Assembly (NCBI GenBank): GCA_035259205.1
Contig: DATFWO010000002.1
Location: forward strand, 1 to 64,000
Length of the DNA stretch: 64,000 bases
Direction of reading: 5' to 3'
From: SG8-41 sp035259205
GTDB lineage: Bacteria > Pseudomonadota > Gammaproteobacteria > Burkholderiales > SG8-41
The translations under genes were made by a program, and so were the position numbers. Positions within the stretch are counted from its first letter, which is position 1. Every line of letters starts with the position of its first letter. The notes beneath the pieces were generated by a model. It saw only the letters and a list, made by a program, of their open reading frames with translations, did no database searches and was not told the DNA's origin. Below, piece by piece: positions 35,616 to 42,300 of the stretch.

Positions 35616-36623
35616 TCAATCCACGCGGGCGCCGGTTTGCCGGATGACTGCGCCCCAGCGCTGCGAAGTGGTGCGCATGACTTCGGAGAAGTGCTCGGGA
35701 GTCCCGCCCTCGACGCGTATCAGGTTGGCTGCGAGCAGCGTCTTCACTTCGTCGAGCCGCAGGATATCGTTCACCTCGCGGTTCAACCGCTGCACGATGA
35801 GGCGGGGTGTGCCGGCCGGTGCGACGATGCCGTTCCAGGAATCGGAATCGAATCCGGGCACGCCCGCTTCGGCTACCGAAGGCAGCTCGGGCATCAACGC
35901 AAAGCGGCGCGCCGTGGATACCGCGAGCAGTCGTACCTTGCCGGTCTTGACGTGCGGCAGGATCAGCGCCGGCACCTGGAAGGACGCCTGTACTTCTCCC
36001 GCGGCCAGCGCCGCTGCCGACGCCGGTCCGCCGCCATACGGGACGTGCACCAGCGCGACCCTGGTTTCGAACTTGAACAACTCCATCGTGAGGTGCGTGC
36101 CGCTGCCGTTGCCGAGCGAGGAGTAGTTGTAGCGACCCGGGCTCGTGCGCGCCAATGTTATGAACTCCCTGACCGAGCTTGCGCCCAGCGCGGGCGATAC
36201 GGCCAGCACGAAGGGCTGTCCGGTTGTCATGATGACGGGCGCCAGATCTTTCTGCGGATCGTAGGAAAGCCGGGCGTAGAGATGCGGCGCATTCGCGAGC
36301 GGCCCGTTGAAGGACCACAAGAGCGTGTAGCCGTCCGGCAGAGCCTTCGCAGCCGCTTCCACGGCGATGATGCCGCCGGCCTGCGGTCGGTTGTCTACGA
36401 CAAGGGGCTGCCCGAGCCTGTCTCTCAATTTATCTGCGATCGCGCGCGCGGGTATGTCGATCGAACTGGCAGCCGCGGCGGACACGATCAGGCGGATCGG
36501 CCTGGCCGGCCAGGTTTCTGTTTGCGCCGCCCCGCCGTCAGCGGCGCAAAGAAGGCTGGAGGCTAGAGACTGGAGACCAATAAACAGGAGCCGTGCGCCC
36601 ATGGAGGATACGATCCTCTTCAT
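35616..36623 (-). CDS. Tripartite tricarboxylate transporter receptor (TctC/Bug)
   Basis: A 335-residue Bug/TctC receptor. Signal peptide at residues 1-33; mature start TWPARPIRLIVSAAAASSIDIPARAIADKL, with VVDNRPQAGGIIAVEAAAKALPDGYTLLW and VHVPYGGGPASAAALAAGEVQASFQ. The hydrophobic part of the signal peptide is itself encoded by heptamer-like steps (36554-36574). No membrane partners are near. It diverges from the maleate-isomerase-like gene at 36832. Confidence 0.9.
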   Translation of the reverse strand: MKRIVSSMGARLLFIGLQSLASSLLCAADGGAAQTETWPARPIRLIVSAAAASSIDIPARAIADKLRDRLGQPLVVDNRPQAGGIIAVEAAAKALPDGYTLLWSFNGPLANAPHLYARLSYDPQKDLAPVIMTTGQPFVLAVSPALGASSVREFITLARTSPGRYNYSSLGNGSGTHLTMELFKFETRVALVHVPYGGGPASAAALAAGEVQASFQVPALILPHVKTGKVRLLAVSTARRFALMPELPSVAEAGVPGFDSDSWNGIVAPAGTPRLIVQRLNREVNDILRLDEVKTLLAANLIRVEGGTPEHFSEVMRTTSQRWGAVIRQTGARVD

Positions 36624-36831
36624 ACGAAGCCGATTTACCGCTGCTGCTCCCAGATGGTCTCATCGTCGGATGATAAACCATGCGATCGCGCCGAAACGCT
36701 GGAAAAAGCGGTAGTGAGCGGCCATACTATCGGCCCGTCCACGACGCTTGTCGATCGCATCGTGATCGAGCGCGGTCTCGCGCTGCTCACGGGCGATCGC
36801 GGCGACTGGCCGGGCAGCCCGGGAGAAGACA

Positions 36832-37536
36832 GTGGAAGGATGGGAAAAAAAACTGGGAATCATCGTGCCGTCCTGGAACACGGTCATGGAGCGCGAAGTG
36901 CAGCGCATGGCCGGCGAGACCATGTCGGTCCATTCCATGCGGATATCGCACACTGCGGATACCGAGGAGAAACTGCTGTGGCTGGGTACGCAGGCGCCCG
37001 CCGCGGCGGCGCTGCTCGCGCACGCCAAGGTGAACGTCATCTGCTACGGCTGCGCGGCCGGCGGCTTCCTCAAGGGTCCGGTCGAGGACCGCGCCCTGGG
37101 AGAGAAGATTCAGAACGATACCGGCATACCGGTTGCGGTTTCGTCTGCTGCGGTGGCGGAGGCCTTGCGCGCGTTCGGCGCAAAGCGCATCAGCCTTGCC
37201 TCTCCCTACGCGCCGTGGCTAAACGAACGGCTGCGCCAGTACCTGACGGCGGCGGGATTCGAGGTGATGGCGATGCAGGGCCTGGACACGCAAAACCACT
37301 CGGCGGTCACGAACGAGCGGATCGAGGCGTTGATCGCCGAAGTGGACCGGCCGCAGACGCAGGCGATCTTCGTGAGCTGCTCGAACTTTCCGACGCTCGG
37401 CATCATCGAGTCCATGGAGCGCAAGCTCGGCAAGCCTGTCGTGGCCAGCAATCAGGCCTCGATGTGGAAGATGCTGCGGCTCATGGGCGACGCTCGCACG
37501 GTTCCCGGGGCGGGACGCTTGTTCCGGGAGGCTTAG
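36832..37536 (+). CDS. Aspartate/glutamate racemase-superfamily enzyme, maleate isomerase-like
   Basis: A 234-residue protein of the Asp/Glu racemase superfamily, nearest to maleate cis-trans isomerase and arylmalonate decarboxylase. KLGIIVPSWNTVMEREV is the typical N-terminus. Two active-site cysteines are seen, in ICYGCAAGGF and in FVSCSNFPTLGIIE, an arrangement that favours isomerase or racemase over the one-cysteine decarboxylase. The GTG start is preceded by GGGAGAAG. It diverges from a TctC receptor gene and may act on its cargo (inference). Confidence 0.85.
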   Translation: MEGWEKKLGIIVPSWNTVMEREVQRMAGETMSVHSMRISHTADTEEKLLWLGTQAPAAAALLAHAKVNVICYGCAAGGFLKGPVEDRALGEKIQNDTGIPVAVSSAAVAEALRAFGAKRISLASPYAPWLNERLRQYLTAAGFEVMAMQGLDTQNHSAVTNERIEALIAEVDRPQTQAIFVSCSNFPTLGIIESMERKLGKPVVASNQASMWKMLRLMGDARTVPGAGRLFREA

Positions 37537-37590
37537 ACCATTAATGAGCGTCGTGAAAATGCCTGACGCCGCTCATCCCTCACCCCCGTA

Positions 37591-37613
37591 CCCCTCTCCC
37601 GAGCGGAGAGGGG
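37591..37613. repeat. GC-rich hairpin
   Basis: Arms CCCCTCTCC (37591-37599) and GGAGAGGGG (37605-37613) around five bases. It follows heptamer-like CTCATCC/CTCACCC steps (from 37572) and precedes a second hairpin. Confidence 0.6.
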
Positions 37614-37622
37614 AGATTCCGG

Positions 37623-37650
37623 GTGCAAATGCCTTGTCAGGCATTTGCAC
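37623..37650. terminator. Perfect 12-bp hairpin after the racemase-family gene
   Basis: Arms GTGCAAATGCCT (37623-37634) and AGGCATTTGCAC (37639-37650) with a four-base loop TGTC. No U-tract follows, so a factor-independent terminator is not certain; it may be an RNA-stability or protein-binding element. TGCCTGAC near 37560 is also complementary to the right side of the loop region. Confidence 0.5.
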
Positions 37651-37801
37651 GAGACTCGATAATGGTCCCACCGCAGCGGACCTCGCCTCCGATGACCGTC
37701 CGTAGACGCAGGCAGCGCATCGGCTCGTCATGGATCCGTTGCTGATCAGTCATCCGCGTTTATTTGCGGCTCAAGTGGGGTTTCGAGACCGCCTCTAGCT
37801 C

Positions 37802-38725
37802 ATGGGCACCTGGCAACCGGAACGCGTGATCGAGATCGTCGCAGGGACTGCAGCGGGCGGCGGCCTGGACCGCACGGCGCGGGCGCTGGCCAAGGCCATC
37901 ACCGCGCAGCGGTTGCTGGAAGTGCCCGTCAAGGTGGTCAACATGCCGGGCGACGGCGCGCGCAGGCCGTGGAGCTATCTCGCGCGCTATGCGGGCGACC
38001 CGCACTTCGTATGCATCAGCTCCACGAATCTCACCACCGACTATCTGACCGGCGTCACCGCGTTTGATCACGGCGCTTATACGCCGCTTGCCATTCTCTA
38101 CACCGAGTACATCGCGTTCGTCGCCCGCACCGATTCCCGGCTCGACAGCGCTGCCGAGCTGCTGGACCGGCTCCGGACCGATCCCGCCGCGGTGACGGTG
38201 GCGCTCTCCACCTCTCTCGGCAATCCCAACCACATCGCCCTCGCGAGAGTCGTCCGGCACGCGGGCGCCGACGTGCAGGCCCCGAAAATCCGCGTATTCG
38301 ACTCCGCGCTGGATGCAGTCGGCGATGTAGCCACCGGCAATGCCGACGTCGCCGCCATCACGGCCGCGAGTGCGGTCAAGGAGCTCGCCGGAGGGACAAT
38401 GCGCGCGCTCGCAGTTTCCGCCCCGCAACGCCTCGATGGCCTGTACGCGCGCGCGCCGACGTGGCGCGAGCAGTCGGTCGATTGCGTAATCGGCGCCTGG
38501 CGCGGGGTGAGCGGCGCGCGAGGGCTGGCGCCAGAGCACGTCGAATTCTGGGAGAAAACACTCTCGGCGGCCACGTCCACCGAGGACTGGAAAGCCGATC
38601 TCGCTCACCATTACTGGAGCCCGCGATACTCCGACGGCGCGCCCCTGCGTCATTTCCTGCAGCGTGAGCGCGCCGAAATGACCGCCGTTCTCGGCGAGCT
38701 GGGGCTGCTCTCTGCGGGAGCATGA
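37802..38725 (+). CDS. TctC-like receptor lacking a signal peptide
   Basis: A 307-residue member of the same receptor subgroup as the gene at 14193. It starts directly with the mature part (MGTWQPERVIEIVAGTAAGG), and an in-frame TAG sits two codons upstream (37796-37798), so no signal peptide can be encoded in frame. Family stretches VVNMPGDGARRPWSYL and SNPNHIALARVV-like regions are present. Unless it is secreted some other way, it would stay in the cytoplasm and not serve as a receptor: either a decayed gene or a repurposed binding protein. No ribosome site is obvious. Confidence 0.7.
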   Translation: MGTWQPERVIEIVAGTAAGGGLDRTARALAKAITAQRLLEVPVKVVNMPGDGARRPWSYLARYAGDPHFVCISSTNLTTDYLTGVTAFDHGAYTPLAILYTEYIAFVARTDSRLDSAAELLDRLRTDPAAVTVALSTSLGNPNHIALARVVRHAGADVQAPKIRVFDSALDAVGDVATGNADVAAITAASAVKELAGGTMRALAVSAPQRLDGLYARAPTWREQSVDCVIGAWRGVSGARGLAPEHVEFWEKTLSAATSTEDWKADLAHHYWSPRYSDGAPLRHFLQRERAEMTAVLGELGLLSAGA

Positions 38726-38873
38726 GAGCGCGAGCTCGGGAGGCCAAACCGACGTCGTTTGGTCAGGATTGCACGCCTTCGCGGGGCGTTCGCGTCAGCT
38801 CCGCCGTCGCTTATCGAGCCTCTCTTGTGCTATGCTTTTCTCCCCGCTCAAAAGGCGTGGATCGGAGCACGGC

Positions 38874-39431
38874 ATGCGCATGGAAGTCCACGTTCACGGT
38901 AGCGTCTTTCTCGCGAGAGGGGTGCGCCTCTCGCAGATCGAGCACGCGTTGCGTCCCTGGCTCGAATATCTCGACGTCGAAGCGATCGCCGAAGCGCCCA
39001 GCCTCGAGCGCGAGGAGCCGGGAATCGTGTTTGATCCGCGCGAGCGGACGGTGAACATCTGCTGGACCGGCGAGGTCGGGCGCAGCTTTCATGCCCGGCT
39101 CGCCGAAGCATTCCAGAACGTCGGAGCGCTCACCGAATACGCCTCCGAGATCGAAGCCACCTATTACCCGGAAAACGGCGACGACGAGTTCTACCAGCTG
39201 TTCGTCGGGCCGACGCCGGAAGCGATCCACGAATTCCGCCGCCAGTGCGTGATCGAGGACATCTCGGGGATGCTGAGCCGTCACCTGGGCAAGGCCGAGG
39301 TCGAGCAGGTGGCGGGCCTCGTGAACCAGTTGTTCGACCAGGACTGGGCGACGAGGAAAGTGACCGGGGACCACGCCGCAGGCTCGTCCACGGTGATCCC
39401 CCTGCACCCGCGGAACAAGCACCTTCATTGA
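38874..39431 (+). CDS. Conserved protein of unknown function
   Basis: A 185-residue soluble protein that I cannot assign with confidence; it may correspond to a family of Burkholderiales proteins named only as a DUF. Visible features: beta-rich N-terminus MRMEVHVHGSVFLARGV, a central EEPGIVFDPRERTVNICWTGEVG, DDEFYQLFVGPTPEAI, and a helical C-terminal part. No signal peptide or membrane segment. GGAG precedes the ATG at 38874 at good spacing. A terminator follows at 39478. Confidence 0.6.
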   Translation: MRMEVHVHGSVFLARGVRLSQIEHALRPWLEYLDVEAIAEAPSLEREEPGIVFDPRERTVNICWTGEVGRSFHARLAEAFQNVGALTEYASEIEATYYPENGDDEFYQLFVGPTPEAIHEFRRQCVIEDISGMLSRHLGKAEVEQVAGLVNQLFDQDWATRKVTGDHAAGSSTVIPLHPRNKHLH

Positions 39432-39435
39432 AGGC

Positions 39436-39463
39436 GTGATGGGTGATGAGTGATGGGTGACGG
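39436..39463 (+). repeat. Heptamer repeat array (4 units)
   Basis: GTGATGG, GTGATGA, GTGATGG, GTGACGG in exact 7-base register, starting five bases after the stop codon of the 38874 gene and just before its terminator. Confidence 0.8.
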
Positions 39464-39477
39464 GTCGTAGTCTCGAC

Positions 39478-39503
39478 AAAGGGCGGCATTGCCGCCCTTT
39501 TTT
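39478..39503 (+). terminator. Intrinsic terminator
   Basis: GGGCGGC (39481-39487), loop ATT, GCCGCCC (39491-39497), then six T. A textbook terminator for the 38874 gene. Confidence 0.88.
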
Positions 39504-39596
39504 ATTGCTCATCTCAACGGCAGAACGAGACAGCTGCTCGGATCGCTTGTTTCGCTCAGCCGATCGAATTTTCATTCACATTCGCAAGGAGAAAGC

Positions 39597-39977
39597 ATGG
39601 CAACGGAGCTATACGAGAAAGGCATGAAGATGCGGCGGCAGGTTCTGGGGGACAAGCACGTCGACAGGCGCCAGGCGAGCCCGGACCCTTATACGAAGCA
39701 GCAGAACGAGCTGGTGACCGAGATCGCCTGGGGCATGATCTGGTCGCGGCCGGGCCTGCCGCTAAAGATCCGCAGCCTCATAACGCTCGCGATGCTGACC
39801 GCCCTCGACCGCCCGGACGAGCTCAAGGGCCACATCGCCGGCGCGCTGAACAACGGCGCGACCAGGGACGAGATCATCGAAGTGTTCGTGCACGCCGCAG
39901 GTTATTGCGGCTTCCCGGCCTCGAACGGAGCCGTGCGGCTCGCCGTGGAGGTGTTCCGGGACCAGGGCCTGGTCTGA
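39597..39977 (+). CDS. Carboxymuconolactone decarboxylase-family protein
   Basis: A 126-residue protein of the 4-carboxymuconolactone decarboxylase (PcaC) type: MATELYEKGMKMRRQVLGDKHV at the N-terminus, WGMIWSRPGLPLKIRSLITLAMLTAL in the middle and HAAGYCGFPASNGAVRLAVEVF at the end. PcaC works in the protocatechuate branch of the beta-ketoadipate pathway, but many members lacking pca neighbours have other or unknown roles. None of the other pca genes is in the window. AAGGAG lies directly before the start. Confidence 0.88.
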   Translation: MATELYEKGMKMRRQVLGDKHVDRRQASPDPYTKQQNELVTEIAWGMIWSRPGLPLKIRSLITLAMLTALDRPDELKGHIAGALNNGATRDEIIEVFVHAAGYCGFPASNGAVRLAVEVFRDQGLV

Positions 39978-39983
39978 TGAGGC

Positions 39984-40053
39984 GTGACTGGTGACTCGTG
40001 ACTGATGCTTCGTGACTGATACTTCGTGACTGATACTTCGTGACTGGCAGAAC
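39984..40053 (+). repeat. GTGACTG heptamer array (10 units)
   Basis: Ten 7-base steps: GTGACTG, GTGACTC, GTGACTG, ATGCTTC, GTGACTG, ATACTTC, GTGACTG, ATACTTC, GTGACTG, GCAGAAC. The longest one-direction array in the window; odd and even units differ, so the repeat behaves as a 14-base dimer. It starts seven bases after the stop of the 39597 gene. Confidence 0.92.
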
Positions 40054-40192
40054 GTGGTTAACCCCTAGAAACCACGAACCGCACGTCAGCGCCGCTAGCC
40101 GCGCATTTGCGTTCACGTTTTGCCAGAATATACATTCGGGTTTTACCCGCATGACGTTCGCATGCGTGTCAGGAAACTTTACATCAGCCCAT

Positions 40193-40207
40193 GTCCGCAT
40201 AGCGGAC
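40193..40207. promoter_or_regulatory. Palindrome, possible enhancer-protein site
   Basis: GTCCGC ATA GCGGAC, a perfect 6+6 dyad lying 28 bases upstream of the sigma-54 promoter. Together with the quasi-dyad at 40167-40183 it is a candidate site for the enhancer-binding protein that sigma-54 promoters need (inference). Confidence 0.45.
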
Positions 40208-40235
40208 GCCATGCAGATCAGATAGTTGTGACATA

Positions 40236-40251
40236 TGGCACGATTGGTGCT
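40236..40251 (+). promoter_or_regulatory. Sigma-54 promoter of the PEP-CTERM gene
   Basis: TGGCACG ATTG GTGCT agrees with the consensus TGGCACG-N4-TTGCW except for one base in the -12 element. GG and GC are correctly spaced. It is about 100 bases before the ATG. Sigma-54 control by a PrsK/PrsR-type system is known for PEP-CTERM genes in other proteobacteria. Confidence 0.75.
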
Positions 40252-40351
40252 TGGCTTGCTTCAAATCGCCCGTGGGAGGGCGGGTTGTAAAGAAATCCGA
40301 CAAACCGTTCAGCGTGATAGCGTCCAGGGCACCCAATCTGGGAGGGGGCAT

Positions 40352-41089
40352 ATGAAAACGTCAGCAGCAAGAAAACTCGTCGGCAAAGCAGCGTTATTGT
40401 TCACACTCGGCTTCGCCTACCAACAGTCGGATGCAACTGTCATTCTGACGGGTTGCGGGGGGGCCGACTTTGGTGCTGCGTGCAGTCTCGCCGAGTTAAC
40501 CGCAGGTGGAACGATCAACATCAACGGCACCGTGTTCTCGAATTTCCAGCTTTCTACCTTCGCTGGCCGCGCCATCAACCAGAGCGTCATTCGGATCGAC
40601 CCGATCGACCAGCTCCTGAACCCCGGTGTTACGCTCGTCGACACCGCAAACACGCTCCTTGCAACCAATGGAGACGCTACCCAGAGCGACTTTGGCTTCA
40701 AAGTCACCGGTGGGTTGCCGATCAAGGACAACAGCCTGGCTGTAGCCATTGGCGGTGTGGCGGGTGCTGGATCTTTCATCAACGTGTTCGAATTCGTCTT
40801 CGACTCTAGCGTTAGCACGCTCCTCAGCAGCACGGACGTGATATGCGATACACCGGCGTGTGCGAACACCACCGGCACCGACGCAGCGACGTTTGCTCCG
40901 ACCGTGCCCGGGGTGGTCATTCCCTTTCCGGGAGCCATGGGCATCGACGTAATTAGCGCGGCGGGTGGAACGGCCGAGATAAACAGCATTTCGCTGCAAT
41001 TCTCGCAAGTGCAGGTCCCCGAACCAGCGACACTCACCCTGCTTGGCCTCGGTCTCGCCGGCCTCGGCTGGAGCCGTCGCAAGAAGTAG
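40352..41089 (+). CDS. PEP-CTERM sorted surface protein
   Basis: A 245-residue exported protein. Residues 1-28 are a signal peptide (MKTSAARKLVGKAALLFTLG); the C-terminus has the sorting signal VPEPATLTLLGLGLAGLGW followed by SRRKK, the PEP motif, membrane segment and basic tail recognised by an exosortase. The middle is low in charge, rich in G, T, S and V, and contains a CDTPAC cysteine pair and a separate CGG/C pair near the N-terminus. Such proteins are displayed with exopolysaccharide. No exosortase or prsK/prsR gene is in the window. GGGAGGGGG precedes the ATG. Base composition is less GC-rich than the neighbours. Confidence 0.9.
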   Translation: MKTSAARKLVGKAALLFTLGFAYQQSDATVILTGCGGADFGAACSLAELTAGGTININGTVFSNFQLSTFAGRAINQSVIRIDPIDQLLNPGVTLVDTANTLLATNGDATQSDFGFKVTGGLPIKDNSLAVAIGGVAGAGSFINVFEFVFDSSVSTLLSSTDVICDTPACANTTGTDAATFAPTVPGVVIPFPGAMGIDVISAAGGTAEINSISLQFSQVQVPEPATLTLLGLGLAGLGWSRRKK

Positions 41090-41103
41090 AAAAACACCGC
41101 TAG

Positions 41104-41134
41104 CGAAAAAGCCCGCCGCGTGCGGGCTTTTTCG
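41104..41134 (+). terminator. Intrinsic terminator
   Basis: CGAAAAAGCCCGC, loop CGCGT, GCGGGCTTTTTCG: a 13-bp dyad with A- and T-tracts, just after the PEP-CTERM stop codon. Confidence 0.9.
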
Positions 41135-41196
41135 TTTTAGAGCCCGCGATACAGGTTCTATACAATGACGACGCGTTCCGGAGACAGGAGAGCAGC

Positions 41197-42168
41197 ATGA
41201 AAATCGCAGTGATCGACGACTACCAGGATGCGTTCCGCAAGCTCGACTGCTACGCCAGGCTCAAGGGCCACGAGGTCATGGTGTTTCACGACACTGAGAA
41301 AGACCCTGCGAAGCTTGCGGAACGGATCAAGGACGCGGAAGCCCTGCTGCTTACCCAGCAGCGCTCGCCGTTTGCCCGGGCCCTCGCCGAGCGCCTGCCG
41401 AAGTTGAAGCTGATCAGCCAGACGGGACGCAACAGCAGTCACATCGATGTCGCGGCGTGCACGGAAAGAGGCATCGCCGTCGCCGCCGCCGGAACGGGCA
41501 ATCCCAATCCCACGGCGGAGCTCACCTGGGGGATCATACTTTCATCTTTGCGGAGTATCCCGCAGGAAGTCCAGCGTATGAAGGACGGAAAATGGCAGGG
41601 CTCGGTCGGCACCGGCCTGAGCGGCAAGACGCTCGGCGTTTACGCCTACGGCAAGATCGGCAGCATCGTCGCGCGCGTGGGCAAAGCCTTCGGCATGCGC
41701 GTCGTCTGCTGGGGGCGGGAAGGCTCGACAGCGCGCGCACGCGAGGCGGGCTTCGAGGTCGCTGCGAGCCGCGACGCGTTCTTCGCGGAAGCCGACGTGA
41801 TCAGCCTCCACCTGCCGCTCCACGCGGAGACGCGCGGGATCGTGAAGGGCCAGGACCTTGCGCGCATGAAACCAAGCGCGCTCATCGTCAATACGAGCCG
41901 CGCGCCTATCATCGAAGGGGGAGCGCTGGTCGAGGCCTTGAAAAAGGGGCGTCCGGGCCGCGCTGCCGTAGACGTGTATGAAGAGGAACCAGTGCTGGGA
42001 GCGAGTCATCCCCTACTCAAGATGGATAACGTAATCTGCACCCCGCATCTCGGCTACGTGGAGCAAGCCACCTACGAATCGTATTTCGGCCAGGCGATCG
42101 ACAACATACTGGCCTACGCGGCGGGGAAACCCGCGAACGTCCTCAATCCTGAAGTGCTGAAGAAGTGA
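41197..42168 (+). CDS. D-2-hydroxyacid dehydrogenase-family protein
   Basis: A 323-residue NAD-dependent D-2-hydroxyacid dehydrogenase of the phosphoglycerate/glycerate dehydrogenase type. The NAD loop is GVYAYGKIGSIVARVGKAFG, the catalytic arginine is in NTSRAPIIEGGAL, glutamate in YEEEPV and histidine in CTPHLGYVE. Substrate not predictable. GGAGACAGGAG lies before the ATG. The stop codon is part of the first unit of the following heptamer array. Confidence 0.9.
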   Translation: MKIAVIDDYQDAFRKLDCYARLKGHEVMVFHDTEKDPAKLAERIKDAEALLLTQQRSPFARALAERLPKLKLISQTGRNSSHIDVAACTERGIAVAAAGTGNPNPTAELTWGIILSSLRSIPQEVQRMKDGKWQGSVGTGLSGKTLGVYAYGKIGSIVARVGKAFGMRVVCWGREGSTARAREAGFEVAASRDAFFAEADVISLHLPLHAETRGIVKGQDLARMKPSALIVNTSRAPIIEGGALVEALKKGRPGRAAVDVYEEEPVLGASHPLLKMDNVICTPHLGYVEQATYESYFGQAIDNILAYAAGKPANVLNPEVLKK

Positions 42169-42300
42169 CTGTTGGCTCGGTAGGGCGTGACTGATACGGC
42201 GTGACTGAAAGAGCGTGACTGATAGGACGTGCAGAAAAACCCGCGCCTCACCAGTCACGTTTCACCAGTCACGCTTCATCAGTCACGCTTCATCAGTCAG
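42165..42300. repeat. Facing GTGACTG heptamer arrays between convergent genes
   Basis: Forward units: GTGACTG at 42165 (holding the stop codon of the dehydrogenase gene), then GTGACTG at 42187, 42201 and 42215 with ATACGGC, AAAGAGC and ATAGGAC between them. Reverse units from 42252 in strict 7-base register: CAGTCAC, GTTTCAC, CAGTCAC, GCTTCAT, CAGTCAC, GCTTCAT, CAGTCAG. The last holds the stop codon of the minus-strand MFS gene. The transcript could fold into a long imperfect hairpin. Confidence 0.93.

Larger units (their letters stand above)
39978..40351. other. Regulatory gap before the PEP-CTERM gene
   Basis: 374 bases without a gene. It holds a heptamer repeat array (39984-40053), a quasi-dyad TGTCAGGAAACTTTACA (40167-40183), a palindrome (40193-40207), a sigma-54 promoter (40236-40251) and a ~100-base leader ending in GGGAGGGGG. 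Confidence 0.7.

Noticed and set aside
39984..40053. CRISPR-like repeat array
   Set aside because: Units are 7 or 14 bases in head-to-tail contact; there are no spacers of constant length and no cas genes.
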